Origin: Amylostereum areolatum
Lineage: Eukaryota; Basidiomycota; Agaricomycetes; Russulales; Stereaceae
Assembly: GCA_012932865.1 (NCBI GenBank)
Contig: SAXG01000008.1
Location: 310,001 to 374,000, forward strand
DNA: 64,000 nucleotides
Direction: 5' to 3'
The notes under the pieces were generated by a model. The model had not been told where the DNA came from. It made no database searches and saw only the letters and a program-made list of their open reading frames with translations. Numbering within the stretch: position 1 is the first letter of the stretch; every line of letters begins with the position of its first letter. Position numbers and translations under genes: made by a program. Positions 35,192 to 46,979 of this stretch are shown piece after piece.

Positions 35192-36685
35192 ATGTCAGCT
35201 ATCCCTCCCGGCTTCAGAGCACTCCCCCTTCCTTTAGCTCAGCTCTCTCTTGCGGCCGTACTCAAATGTGGACAATCCTTCCGCTGGTCCGTACATCCTG
35301 TACAAGCTGCCGACGGATCAACCCGTACTCATGAATACCGACTCTGCCTTCGGGATCGTGTGGTCTGTCTGCGCCAGTCACCAGACATTTTGCTGTACCG
35401 TTCCGTCTTTCCTGACTCTGTTCCGATCGGCGACATGTCCGTTCGCGAGGCTGAAACGCTTGCATGGATCAAGGATTATTTCCAGCTTGATATCGACCTC
35501 ATCAAACTTTACCATGACTGGGCTGAGAAGGATGCAGTGTTCGCAAGAGTTAAAGCCAGGTTCGAGGGAATACGAATGCTTCGCCAGGATCCATGGGAGA
35601 ACCTTATATCGTGCGTACTCCGTTCCTTACACATTGAAGTGATACTCAACGTAGCCTGACGGGACCAGCTTCATATGCTCTTCTAACAACAACATATCCA
35701 GAATCACAAAGATGGTGAAGTCCTTGTGCTCGCACTATTCACCGCCGCTACTGTCGCTTTCCCCACCGGCTATAGACGTCGACAACAGTCTACTTACACC
35801 TCCACACAATTCGAATCACTCGATCTGTCCTAAAGATGTCGACTTCGAGCCATACCATCCTTTCCCTCCACCTTCTCGACTTGCCATGGCCGACGTACCT
35901 GCAATCCTTCGCTCATTGGGCTTTGGGTATCGCGCCGATTATATACACAAGACGGCTAAGATGCTTGTGGACGCGCACAAGTCTACTACGTCGTCCCAAG
36001 CCGGGGACGAAGCTGCAGAGAGATGGCTGAGGACACTGCGCAAACTGCCCACCGCTGAGGCTAGGGAGGAGCTCCTCAAGTTTATGGGTGTAGGACGCAA
36101 GGTTGCTGACTGCGTTTTGCTTATGAGCTTAGATAAAGTGCGGTATCTTCTGGCGTTCCTCTCCCCAAGTTAATCCAGTTTCTAGCACGAAGTCATTCCA
36201 GTGGATACGCACGTCCACCAGATAGCGATCAAGCATTATGGTCTGAAGGGCCCGCTAAAGGCTAGACAAACTCTGTCGCCTAAACTTTACGACGAGATCA
36301 ACTCCAAGTTCACGTCTGTGTGGGGAGAGCACGCCGGATGGGCACACTCGGTATGTAACTGTGCACTTTCTCGTATCTAGCTAAATATTTGGACCCGTCC
36401 TAGGTATTATTCACAGCTGATCTAAAGTCTTTCTCTTCGCATGGCCTACCAACACCGTCTCCCTCACCACAAGTTCCATTTGCCCCTCGAACATCGGAGT
36501 CCGAGGCAGATCATCTTCCCACACTGTCTCAGCGGACGAAGAAAAGAAAACGCGCAGCGCCTTCAAACCTCGTGATTGACGCTACTACAAGTGTGCAAGG
36601 GGACACAGGAGATATATCTGACACAGACACCATGTCACTGGTGGACCGAGTAAAAGGCCGCCGACGATCTGTTAAGTCAAGGTAA
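35192..36685 (+). CDS. OGG1: 8-oxoguanine DNA glycosylase/AP lyase OGG1
   Basis: Excises 8-oxoguanine opposite cytosine. The N-terminal domain has LAAVLKCGQSFRWSVHP and LAWIKDYFQLDIDLIKLYHD. The glycosylase core has RMLRQDPWENLIS, FICSSNNNISRITKMVKSLC, ILRSLGFGYRADYIHKTAKM, then the helix-hairpin-helix with catalytic lysine, KFMGVGRKVADCVLLMSLDK, and the catalytic aspartate in VIPVDTHVHQIAIKHYG. WGEHAGWAHSVLFTADLKS ends the domain. A basic tail with KKRKRAA and GRRRSVKSR is a likely nuclear signal. Introns near 35610-35697, 36139-36189 and 36350-36402. All catalytic residues are present, with no frame break. Confidence 0.96.
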
Positions 36686-37129
36686 CACTCAGACTTCAAC
36701 TCCCCACATAAACTGCCTCCCCGAGATGCGAAGGTCTGACCATAAATGAGGCCCTAGATGGCACTCTTTGCTGTTCTCCCTACATATGTCTGCATTTGTT
36801 AGAATTTTGATTAGACGTGCGAAAACCAGAGTACTGTCTCGAGTTGCCGTGAATGTGGGTTTCGACGGTGGCAGGCACTCACACGTCGGGGCTGAATATG
36901 AATACACTTTTGCCACATCTCATGCCTCAGTATACGAAAGGTGGAAGCAAGCAAGAAGCAAGTTGGAAGCAAGCATGACGAGTCAACTAAAAGAACTGGT
37001 TCGGTTCAGTGATGGAGTGCATTCAATCTCTTAGGCCATAAGCGCGTGCTACCCTCCAGGCAAGAACCAACGTTTTACCGCGATTCACTCATCCGACCTT
37101 GGTCTGATCTAGGTCTGATCTGTCGCGCT
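36686..37129. other. intergenic region OGG1 / NMT1
   Basis: About 440 bases without a supported gene. Short direct repeats occur: GCAAGCAAGAAGCAAG-like units at 36946-36978 and a doubled GGTCTGATCTA at 37101-37120. It contains the NMT1 promoter. Confidence 0.45.
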
Positions 37130-39191
37130 ATGCCTTCCATCACAGAAATACACGACGACACCACATCCGCCAATCCGGAGATCAATGGCTCCGACTCTAG
37201 TGGCGACGAGGGTGAGCCCACTGCTGGGCCCTCCGAGGCAACACCCGGCGCTTCCGCCTCATCCAGAAGAAGAAGAAAAAGAGATCAAAGGTCGCGAAGG
37301 CCCTCAACGCCCTCAAGGGGAACAGTGTGCCTCAGGTTGTCGTGGACAAGGTCGTAGAAAAAGTGCAGCAGGAGCATGGTCCGAACGCGGAAGGTGCAGA
37401 CGAAGACTCCATTCGCAGGACTCTTGGAACAGCTGCAGATCAACGATGTCATACAGGGCAAGTCAGGACTTGGAGGGAAGAACAAGAAGGATGCTGGGGA
37501 TCATAAAGTGCGTGAGGTTTATCTCAGTAGCAGTATGTATACCGACTCTGGTGAAGTTCTGGGCTACACAACCAGTTCCTCATTACGGTGCGTTGTTTCT
37601 CACCATTGTTACGCGGCAATGTTCATTTATCAGGGTCATAGATGACGCACCTACGGAGGAAGACGGGACCCATCGAACCATCAAAACCTCGAGAGGAAGT
37701 GCGGCAGGAACCTTACCCTCTCCCTAAAGATTTTGAATGGGTCACCATGGACATCTCAGATCCAGCACAGGTGAATTAACCCGTCCCTACGACCTTATGA
37801 CGTTTACACTCCATTTCGTGTCAGATCAAAGAGGTTTACGAGCTACTCTCCGCCAACTACGTCGAGGATGACCAAGCGTCATTCCGCTTCAAGTACAGCG
37901 CTGAATTTTTGGAATGGTAGGATGGCTCATTTGTGGTGAATATGTGCGCTAATCTACTTTCCACAAGGGCGCTCAAACCTCCCGGATACCACAAAGAGTG
38001 GCACGTTGGTGTACGTGTTTCGTCGAACAAGAAACTGGTGGCATTTATATCCGGCGTTCCCATTACGCTACGCGTACGCGAAAAGTAGGTCGTATACGTG
38101 TTTCTACCTCACTGATAGACGGTGAACCGATGACACCTTAGGCTGGTCCAATCCGTCGAAATCAATTACCTTTGCATTCACAAGAAACTACGATCCAAGC
38201 GTCTGGCCCCTGTGCTCATCAAAGAAGTGACTCGTCAATGTCATCTAAAGGGAATCTTCCAGGCCATATACACGGCAGGTGTTGTCCTTCCAACGCCAGT
38301 CTCCACGTGTCGGTAGGCACCTCATCCTTTACTCTGATGTCTTCTCTAACTGTCCATGTAGCTATTATCATCGCTCATTGAACGTCCCAAAGCTTGTTGA
38401 CATCAAGTTCACCTACGTTCCTCGAAGTATGACTCTTGCACGTATGATCCGACTATATAAAGTCGCTGCTACCCCTCACCTCACACGTTCTGGCCTACGT
38501 GAAATGGAGGAGGGCGATCTCGAAAAAGTTCAGGACCTGTATACACAATACATGGAACGCTTTGATATGGTGCCGGTCATGTCACTGGAGGAGACTAGGC
38601 ATCAGTTCCTCAGCGGACGCGGAACAGGAGAGCCCCATCCAGAAACAAACCGACGGGACAAACAAGTCGTATGGTCGTATGTTGTTGAAGTACGCCGTTG
38701 TAGTTTAACTTCATCGAGCAACCTCTCATCGACATGGTTTAGCATCCGGACACGCACAAAATCACAGACTTCTTCTCCTTCTATACCCTTCCGTCGACGG
38801 TCATGGCGAGCCAGAAACACAATGTACTCGAGGCCGCATACCTATTCTACTATGGGACGGATGTTGCATTCCAGGAAGGCGCCGATGATCGCGGGTTGGT
38901 CAAACACCGCTTGCATGAGCTCATTGGGGATGCTATCATCGTAGCTGACCAGGCAAAGTTTGATGTCTTCAATGCTTTGACGTTAATGGACAACGCTTAC
39001 TTCCTCAGCGACCTGAAGGTGCGAGCATTGTAACAAATATCTGTCATGCAGTTCACCAACCTTCCTAGTTCGGTTCCGGGGATGGCTTGCTGAATTTCTA
39101 CCTCTACAACTGGAGAACGAAGGCGCTTGCAGGAGTAGAGGCGACTGAGGATAGACCGGTGGGCAGAGGCGTTGGTGTTGTCATGTTGTGA
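37130..39191 (+). CDS. NMT1: glycylpeptide N-tetradecanoyltransferase (N-myristoyltransferase)
   Basis: Transfers myristate to N-terminal glycine; essential in fungi. An acidic/Ser-rich N-terminus ([20 protein letters not shown]) leads to the lysine run and [16 protein letters not shown], then [52 protein letters not shown], the NMT signature [60 protein letters not shown], and a C-terminus [20 protein letters not shown] ending VGVVML, whose free carboxylate is the catalytic base in the family. Two one-base shifts interrupt it: before the lysine run (about 37263) and inside a GGG at about 37668 ([11 protein letters not shown]). For an essential single-copy enzyme these are most simply assembly errors. 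About nine introns. Confidence 0.93.
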
Positions 39192-39293
39192 GATAAAACC
39201 CATTTTCGTGGCTGGACAGTAAATTTGCCTAGCCTATATCTAGGATGCCAATGAATATTGTACACGTGAGATATCGTCCTCTCGTCTCAGAGA

Positions 39294-40963
39294 TTAGTCG
39301 CTGTCTATGTCGATAATTTCATCGTCGTCCACTCCCCAATCCTCTTCAGGTGACGGACTTCGTGGACGGGTCTGCCGTCCTGCTCTCTGCGGGATATGTG
39401 GTACACTGGCACCGCCAGCCCCGATGATGCCAGAACCGAACTGACGCTGGGGCGGCGGCCGTGAGCCTAAGGTCTGACCCGCGCCCCACTGTTTCTCCTC
39501 GGTTTCCTCCTTCTCCTTCTCCTCCTCTTTCCCTTTCCCTTTGTTTGACGACGACCCTGATTGCGAACCTGTGGGACGACCAGTGAGCGAGTTCCCCGTA
39601 CCACTAAAAGCGGTTGGTTCCTAGATATCGATTAGAGACTGGTAAATGAAGAATAGATACGCGTACAGATGGTGCGCTGTCTTTCTTAACGGGTGGTACG
39701 TAAGGCGCGATGTTGAACCCAAAAAATAGCTTCCCAAACGGTAAACGCAAGGGGGCAGGGACATTTCCCTCCGCGTTCATGTCTTCGTTTGAGACTACTT
39801 TGTGTTGACTAGCGAAATCAACGTGAACAGGAGCATCCAGCAAAGACGGATGAACATACTCTGTCCGAATGATCTTGCTGCCTTGGGGAACCGATTCTAC
39901 ACCGCGATGGCTGATACCCCGGCCCTTTGTCTTGCGGCCACCCAATGTCTCCCCTTTGCCTTTGAAGCTCTCCCAGCTGTCGCCGTCTTTGCTAACAGTG
40001 GTCGCCGCTTTACTCGTTCCGGCAAATGTGCCGCCCATAGAACTGACAGGGCGGGAAGAACCAGGCGTGGACGAGTTCAAGTCAATATTGAGTTTGGACG
40101 CCATGGTCGATGGTGGGGCTGCCTTTGGGCGCTCCGGCTCGACATAGCCTACTGGTGCAGCAAAATCGACCTCAAGATCTGTATCCAAAACAGATATGCC
40201 TTCTCCTCCTGGAATGGCTTCCATGACAAGAAGTCCGAAGACGATTGAGTTGTACGAAATCTCAATGATATCGCCTTGGGTCAAAGCAGTGAAGTTCCTG
40301 AGCGCTTGCTCCAGCCTACATGATCAATGAGATGTAGGATTGAGTTACTGTTTGGAAATACGTACACTGCTTTAGGATCGGAGATTTCAAGGAAGTGGAC
40401 ATGCTGGGCTTGAAGCTTGACGAACTTGCCTTTAGGGAGTTCTGTGCCGGTGATTCGGATCGGATCGCCCTCATTCAATCGCAGGGTTTTCATCATCCAG
40501 AAAGGAAGATGAACACAGCCCTCCTCCGCGATGAACTCGAGAACACCGGCATGAGTAGATGCAGCGGGATTGTGGGGATTACGAAGCTTGAACATCCAAG
40601 GAGACTCGATGTCAAGAGACGTGAGACGAGCGAGCGCAGATGCGGGCATAATGACTGACGCAGTGATTCCGATCAGAATTGTTCACAAAAATAGGTGAAT
40701 AACGCACTTTTGCCACCATAACTAACGTTCTCTCGCTCGCGTCCGGGAAGCATTGCTACGCTATATGCCTTGAGATACTCATCATACGCTCCCGGATTGC
40801 GTCTTCCAGGAGGTCCAAAGCCGCCGCCAAAACCTCTGTGTGCTTTGATCAGTCGCAGGACGGGAGGGCCACCGATGAAACGCGTCGTACTGAGCCAGTT
40901 GGGCGAATAATCCGCCTGCACCGCCTGGTAAATGCGCGTCTTGGTCTCCAAACTGGATCGCAT
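39294..40963 (-). CDS. UFD1: ubiquitin fusion degradation protein UFD1
   Basis: Cofactor of the Cdc48/p97-Npl4 segregase, binding polyubiquitin. The double-psi barrel is seen in AYDEYLKAYSVAMLPGRERE, VSYGGK, IMPASALARLTSLDIESPWM, FKLRNPHN, THAGVLEFIAEEGCVHLPFW, MKTLRLNEGDPIRITGTELP, LEQALRNFTALTQGDIIEIS and NSIVFGLLVMEAIPGGEGIS. The C-terminal part carries FKGKGETLGGRKTKGRG and a charged tail ending DDDEIIDIDSD. The N-terminus is uncertain: the frame is open from 40963 (MRSSLETKTRIYQ) but relatives start nearer GFGGGFGPPGRRNPG; an upstream ATG at 41008 (MAFVRNS) followed by a GTAGGT donor may be the true start. Head-to-head with CCT4. Confidence 0.92.
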
Positions 40964-41182
40964 GTCAGTGGAAAGAACTGAAACCTACTGAATTACGAAC
41001 GAATGCCATGGATGTTGTGCGTAAGGGAGATACTGTGCTGCTGGTCGAAGAACAAGACGAATGGTCTGCCCGGATTTCTGGCTCGCGCGCGTACGCAAGC
41101 CTTCACGTGCCTCATTTTCCTTTTCGAGAACGCGCTTTCCTGCCCTTCACTCTTCACCCACCGTTCACCACACATCGGTCCG
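40964..41182. promoter_or_regulatory. bidirectional promoter UFD1 / CCT4
   Basis: About 220 bases between divergent genes, possibly including the first small UFD1 exon. The CT-rich part from 41110 fits a CCT4 leader. Confidence 0.45.
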
Positions 41183-43211
41183 ATGGCTTCAAAGCTGGTA
41201 TCTGCAGCACCCGGCACTGGCCACAACAAAGCATTCAATGACAAGGTACATTCTCCGCATACACGTCGAGTGAGGCGACTTACCAGACGCGTCGATCTAG
41301 GGCAAGCCGATGGAGGTTCGCCTTTCTAACATGGTCGCGGCAAAAGGTGTGTAAGGTGTCGATTTCGGTCCTCATAACATAATTAATAAAATCACCTATC
41401 AGCCATCAGCGACGCCGTTCGAACATCCCTTGGTCCGCGTGGAATGGATAAGATGGTGTGTGCATTTGCTGAGGTTCGCGTTCTTACTAGATCTGATCGC
41501 CCATTAGATCCAAACTTCCAAAGGCGAAGTGATTGTCACCAACGATGGAGCTACTATCTTGAAGAGCATCCAAGCTCTACACCCTGCGTCCAAAATGGTG
41601 TGTCAATTGCTGGAGATCTCCTGTGCTTGTGCTCACAATCCACTTAGCTTGTGGATCTTTCTGCGGCGCAAGATGTCGAGGCAGGCGATGGTACAACATC
41701 TGTCGTTGTGCTTGCTGGGAGCCTTCTTGGAGCGGCGGAGAAAATGCTTCAGAAGGGCATTCATCCTACAATCATCGCCGAGTCGTTCTTGAAAGCATCC
41801 GCAAAAGCCGTCGAGTTTTTGACCGAGATATCTACCCCGATCGACCTCAATGACCGCGCCACCCTTCTTCGTGTTGCTAGCACCTCACTCAACTCAAAAG
41901 TATGGAACATTTTTATGCTGTATAAAGGTTTCGCTCACGGCCACACTTGTCAGGTCGTCTCGCAATATTCCTCCACATTAGCGCCTATCGCTGTATCTGC
42001 AGTCACCCGCCTTGTCACCCCCACATCATCCAACGTTGACCTTCGGGACATTCGTATCGTCAAGAAAGTTGGCGGAACGATCGAAGATACGGAACTTATA
42101 GACGGCGTTGTTCTCAACCAAAATGTCGTTACCGCGGCCGGGGGACCTACACGCGTGGAGAAGGCGAAGATTGGTCTCATCCAGTTTCAACTCAGTGCCC
42201 CCAAACCCGACGTTTGTCATCTCATGTCTGTTGTCGATTAAGCTTAACCAAACGTGTTTTAGATGGACAATACCGTTGTCATCAACGACTACAGGCAGAT
42301 GGACAAAGTCATTAAAGAAGGCCTCAAATACCTTGTGAACATTGGCAAGAAAATCAAGAAGACGGGGTGCAATGTACTACTCATCCAAAAGTCAATCCTT
42401 CGTGACGCCGTAGACGAGACGTCTCTCAATATCTTGAAGCGGCTCAATATTCTGGTCATTAAGGACGTTGAGCGCGACGAGATCGAGTTCCTCACCAAGA
42501 GCTTGGGTTGCAAGGCCGTCTCCGATATTGAGGCGTTTACTGAGGACAAACTTGGGTACGCGGACCTCGTCGAGGAGGCCAGTCATCAGGGTGGCGCGAA
42601 GGTCGTCAAGATCACTGGTGTGAAAAATAGGGGTCGGACGATTAGTATTCTTGCGACAGGTAGCAACTCTCTTGTCCTGGAGGAGTGCGAGCGGAGCCTT
42701 CACGACGCTCTTTGCGTCGTGCGGTGTCTAGTGAAGAAGCGGTGAGTATATTCATCTGCGAAAGACGTCGGGTGTGCTCACAATTCGGAAAACAGGGCAT
42801 TGATTGGAGGTGGAGGCGCTCCAGAGATCCACGTCTCACGAATGCTGTCACAATATGCTCAATCACTGAAAGGCATGGAAGCGTACTGCTTCCAAGCTTA
42901 TGCCGATGCCCTCGAGGTCATTCCGACGACTCTTGCGGAGAACGCTGGCCTCAACCCAATAGCGATTGTAACTGAACTTCGCAACCGGCATGCGCTAGGC
43001 GAACGCAACGCGGGCATCAATGTGCGCAGGGTAAGTCATTGTTCACCTCCTTACCCTGCGCATATATTGAGAAACATGACAGGGATTGATCTCGAACATC
43101 CTCGAGGAGGATGTTGTGCAACCCCTTCTAGTATCAACCAGCGCGATTGAACTTTCCACGGAGACGGTGACTCTGCTGTTGAAGATTGATGACTATGTAC
43201 AGGCGCGATGA
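41183..43211 (+). CDS. CCT4: T-complex protein 1 subunit delta (CCT4)
   Basis: Subunit of the eight-membered cytosolic TRiC/CCT chaperonin that folds actin and tubulin. Starts [20 protein letters not shown]. Motifs: [68 protein letters not shown] (ATP site), [14 protein letters not shown], the delta-typical [65 protein letters not shown], and the C-terminal equatorial part [40 protein letters not shown], ending [12 protein letters not shown]. Eight or so introns, all GT-AG; no frame break seen. Confidence 0.96.
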
Positions 43212-43489
43212 ACGAGATTGCCTATCGTCAATGTACAGTACTAGAATGCAAACCTCACCGTCAGTCCTTTGCTACGGCTATCTTTTCGCCGCGTGTGACT
43301 CGGTGTGAACACAACCGTTTCTAGTACATATCCACGTTCCATTGTGTTCACGACGAGATGGGACTAAATGTTAGAGAAATTGGTGACCCTACTGTTAGTT
43401 TCAATTCAGCTACTCAATATTCATTCCTGCTCGTACACGATGTTGCAAGGACGACAATTAACTGGTCTATTGTCGATGAAATTGAATTG

Positions 43490-43552
43490 CTTCACGATGC
43501 GAGCCGGTTTCTCACTGCCAACTGAGTGGTCTAGGAAGCTCGCATCGTGAAG
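43490..43552. repeat. perfect 15-bp inverted repeat
   Basis: CTTCACGATGCGAGC at 43490-43504 is followed after 33 bases by its exact reverse complement at 43538-43552. It lies in the ~480-base gap between CCT4 and the acidic-protein gene and could form a long hairpin in a transcript's 3' or 5' region. The rest of the gap (43212-43695) shows nothing else. Confidence 0.7.
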
Positions 43553-43695
43553 TGATTCAACAGAACCGTGAGAGTTTGAGGGGGAGGGCCAATTTCCAAC
43601 AAGTTCCCCACTGCAAAGCTACAGACCTCAAGCTTCAAGGCCTCAACGAGCAAGAACACTCCAGGCAAGGCTGTTAGCTGCTTAGCATCATTGGC

Positions 43696-44298
43696 ATGTC
43701 GGTCGCCACCCCGACTGTCCTTCCGCGGCCTCCTGTATTTCCTACACTTCTCCCGCGGCCTCCTCAACCCCATCCTGTCCCTCCCACTCGTGATGGTCGG
43801 AATCGAGGACGGTTGCGCCAACCGCGCGATTGGGTTCAGGACATGGACGACCTAAGCGATGAGGAGGCGGAACTTGAGGATGTGGTGCGTAGTCTCTGCG
43901 CATATCAAAGACACTTCCTAACGAAAGGTGCGAACCTGGTGACTTGTAGACCAGTGATATCAAGAACAGGGGGTACTCGTTTCTCATTCCGATTGGGAGG
44001 ACATATACACAGCACGAAGAGAAGAATGATGTTAATACTTTCCACTCAATCTCCCGTTTTATTGCTGAACGCTTGTCTTGTTTGGCAGGCGGACGATGGC
44101 ACGGAGGTCGATGACTCGGAGCGGTCGTCGCGAAACAATTCCCCAGTGGCCACAGATGAAGCCGAAGAGGAGGACGAGGAAGAAGAGGAAGAGGAAGGTG
44201 AAGATTTAGATGCTGACATGGAAGACCTGGACGAAGAACCTGGGAACACAACGGTCGAGACGGAAGAGATGGAAGAGGGAGATACAGAAGAGTTCTGA
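43696..44298 (+). CDS. small acidic protein, unknown function
   Basis: The frame is open from 43696 to 44298. It begins MSVATPTVLPRPPVFPTLLP (Pro-rich), then GRLRQPRDWVQDMDDLSDEE and a long Glu/Asp run (EAEEEDEEEEEEEGEDLDAD) ending EEMEEGDTEEF. A 204-base segment (43885-44088) has a perfect GTGCGT donor and CAG acceptor, is a multiple of three without stops, and codes for non-acidic, poorly protein-like sequence. Splicing it out gives EDV-ADDGTEVDD, which I favour (about 130 residues). The character resembles acidic nuclear proteins or chaperone tails, but no family is recognised. An additional upstream exon cannot be excluded. Confidence 0.5.
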   Translation: MSVATPTVLPRPPVFPTLLPRPPQPHPVPPTRDGRNRGRLRQPRDWVQDMDDLSDEEAELEDVVRSLCAYQRHFLTKGANLVTCRPVISRTGGTRFSFRLGGHIHSTKRRMMLILSTQSPVLLLNACLVWQADDGTEVDDSERSSRNNSPVATDEAEEEDEEEEEEEGEDLDADMEDLDEEPGNTTVETEEMEEGDTEEF

Positions 44299-44547
44299 CC
44301 AGGCGTTCCACTGTATTTTAGCTGTTCACATTGTATCAATAATCTTTGCATTGTACATTATACATAGCTCCTTTCATTGCGCGCCGAACTAGATCCACAA
44401 CTGTTGAGTAAGTAATAAATTACAGGTGAACAGTGAGAAGTCCGCTCTCTTGATCTCCAAGCACTCCGATCCTCTACAAGTGACATGTATAGAATTACCT
44501 TCCTTACTTCGGACATCCCATAATATACTGATAAATCACTGGCGAAG

Positions 44548-46796
44548 TTAGCCCACATCTTCCGCTTCCGTCATGGTGGAGGCAATCCGTGGTGTGTGAC
44601 CATTCTTCACCACAACAAGTGGTCGAACCCACAGTTTTACTTGTCCGACCTTCGTCGCAGTAAGTAAGTATCGCGGAAGGAATGCGATGGATGTGAGGAT
44701 GTCGCCGTCAAGCTGCTTGACCTACAATGCTGTGAGCAAGGTCACTCGACACGTAACCGTGAAAGGACGAACCAGAACGGGCTGGACGACAGCAACGTCA
44801 TTTCGCGACGGCGCGGGGTGATACTTTGATCCTAGTCGCTCGGAACCTGAAGGGGGCAGATGCAACGTTGACTTGTCTGCCGTGCCGTCTCTTCTTCGCA
44901 AAGCTAGTGAGATGGTGGAAGACATCGATACGCGCTGTTGATGTGAAGTATGCAATTTCGGTCTGTGTAGAATTCCGCTCGAGAAGTCCCACTGTGAAAC
45001 GAGTGGGTCAGGGCGATTTGAAGGTATGGCAACTTTGTAGCGCCATACCAGGATAATTTTGTTGTCCTCGCCCACACTGCCAAATCGGTAGGTTCGACCA
45101 TCACACCTCACATCGTCAAATGCCAGGGCGGAAACGAAAGATGAATGACCCTGGCACCGCGCGATGACACGCTGGTCCCAGGGCGAGTAGATGTTTACAA
45201 GATCATCCTGTCCTCCTGTCTGATGTCCTTGTAAGCATGTTTAAGGAAAGGTCTGAGGGCCTGAAAAACCATACGATGATAAAGCGTCCGTCGGGTGACC
45301 ACGCCACGCAGGTAAGTGCGCCGAAATATGCCGCAAAGGAGTCTAGGAGCCTAGAGAAGGTATGAGGGTCGAGATTTCCACTGAAGCTGCTCTACTACCC
45401 ACTGTTCGGCCAAGGCGTCGATGATTCGGAGGCAACCGTCTTCAGATATGGCAGCCACCTGCTTGACATCTGGGGAGAATACAAAATCTAGAAGACACAC
45501 ATAAAGGGACGTTCAATGGCAGTCTGGCCCAGGTCACGCACCGACGATGCTTCGTTTTGAAACTTTCCAGTGGCTCACAGGGTTCTTGGCTGCCTTCTCC
45601 TTTTCACTCTTACCATTCGTGCCGTTGGCGGCATGGATAGGGTGCCACGGTGGCATCGTAATGAACATACTCTCGAGCGGATTCCACTGGCCTTCGGATG
45701 CCGTCCCTTCGGCGCCTGGCGCCAGGAGTAGCAGGGGAAGCAGTCGGCGTTTGGGGGGTGAATGCACCATCTTCGCGATCCTTGTCATATACGACAATAG
45801 AACCATCCGCGTGGGAGACAAGGAACAGGTTTGGAGACGATGGAACCCAGTGGACGGCTGTACAAGGCGAATTCGTTATACGTCCCTGGCCAGATATTGA
45901 GAAATGTTCGCGTGCGTGATATCATCGGGCTCACCTGCTTGTTTAGTCGAGCATAGCGCAGAGAGACAGGGTCTGAAAGTGTTTCAGTACGGACGTGAAG
46001 GCGGAGATGGGCAGACCTACCGAACCAAATGAGATCGCCGGTTTGAAAGCCAATGATTATGTCGAGGTGATCGTGAGTCGCTGTGTACTGGTTAACCGCG
46101 TGACATGTTGGGTATGCAGAAAATGATATCCTAGCCAAAGGTTCCTATTCCGACCTCTATGAGTGTGCTACGGAATCGAAGTAGAGGAAGAACACATGCC
46201 TTGATCTTGTTACCAGCTTCCAACCAGTAGAAATTTTTGGCTGAGTTATAGAAGAGATACGTGACGTCGCCCTGTTTAGATTGGAGAGTTTTGGAGAGGC
46301 CCTCGGTACCATGTAGGCGTGTAATGAAGGTGGAAGACGTAGTACGCATGTTGTGCCGCGGACGAGAGGCCGTCTTGCGCTTGCCGTTACTGTGGATGTG
46401 AGGGTGGTGTGTAAAGAGACCATGGTGGGGGTGATGGTGTTCTGGACCGACGACGGGCGACTGAGGGAGACTTTCCTGGGCGTTAGAAGCGTCTGGAGTT
46501 GTATTATCGTCTGGCGTGTCGCTGCTAGACACGCTGACACCGTCCTCTTTCGCAGGGACTCTGTCCTTCCAGAAATCCTTTCCTCCGCCGAGAAGTTGGC
46601 CGAGACCGGGGGTGCCCTGTTTGGAAGCGGGGAATCGGACGGTGACCGTTGCCAGACGGGTCGGGTACAGAGGCGGAGGTGCGGTATGGGTGACCGGGAT
46701 GGGCTTGTGCTCCTCAGTAACAGAGTAGACACCTTCGGGTGCGACAAACGTAGAATCGTTCTCCATCGGCGACGACGAGGGTGGCATTGGCCTCAA
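44548..46796 (-). CDS. creC: WD40 catabolite-repression protein CreC/WDR20 type
   Basis: In Aspergillus CreC stabilises the CreB deubiquitinase in carbon catabolite repression; the human counterpart WDR20 activates USP12/46. The N-terminus has PEGVYSVTEEHKPIPV and PPPLYPTRLATVTVRFP; then RLHGTEGLSKTLQSKQGDVT and YLFYNSAKNFYWLEAGNKIK, LARISFSAYPTCHAVNQYTA, LDIIIGFQTGDLIWFDP. The WD repeats include NSPCTAVHWVPSSPNLFLVS, HADGSIVVYDKDREDGAF, NPVSHWKVSKRSIVDFVFSP, DVKQVAAISEDGCLRIIDAL, YRFGSVGEDNKIILWDFSSG and ILTSIAFLPRYLLTATKVGQ, and it ends TMTEAEDVG. Introns are abundant. The start could be one of three near ATGs (MRPMPPSSSPMEN). Its 3' end faces the acidic-protein gene 249 bases away. Confidence 0.9.
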
Positions 46797-46979
46797 GAAA
46801 GCCTGACGAAGGAGTGTACGACGCCGCTACGACGCCGTGGAGGAGGTCAAGATTAAAGAGAAGTTGAGGCTCGGAAAGATTAGCCCCTGGCCCCCTGGCA
46901 TGGCCGCCAAGCCGGGGCGGGCCAGGCGGACCTTACCCCGCACTTTTGCAGCGCATTGAACTCCTTCTCGTCGACTACC
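46797..46979. promoter_or_regulatory. bidirectional promoter creC / BCKDHB
   Basis: 183 bases between divergent start codons, with a GC-rich block (CCCCTGGCCCCCTGGCATGGCC at 46888-46909, containing the short direct repeat CCCCTGG). No factor assigned. Confidence 0.45.

Noticed and set aside
43885..44088. Extra coding segment in the acidic-protein gene
   Set aside because: It is open in frame but has perfect splice signals and poorly protein-like sequence, so I treat it as an intron.
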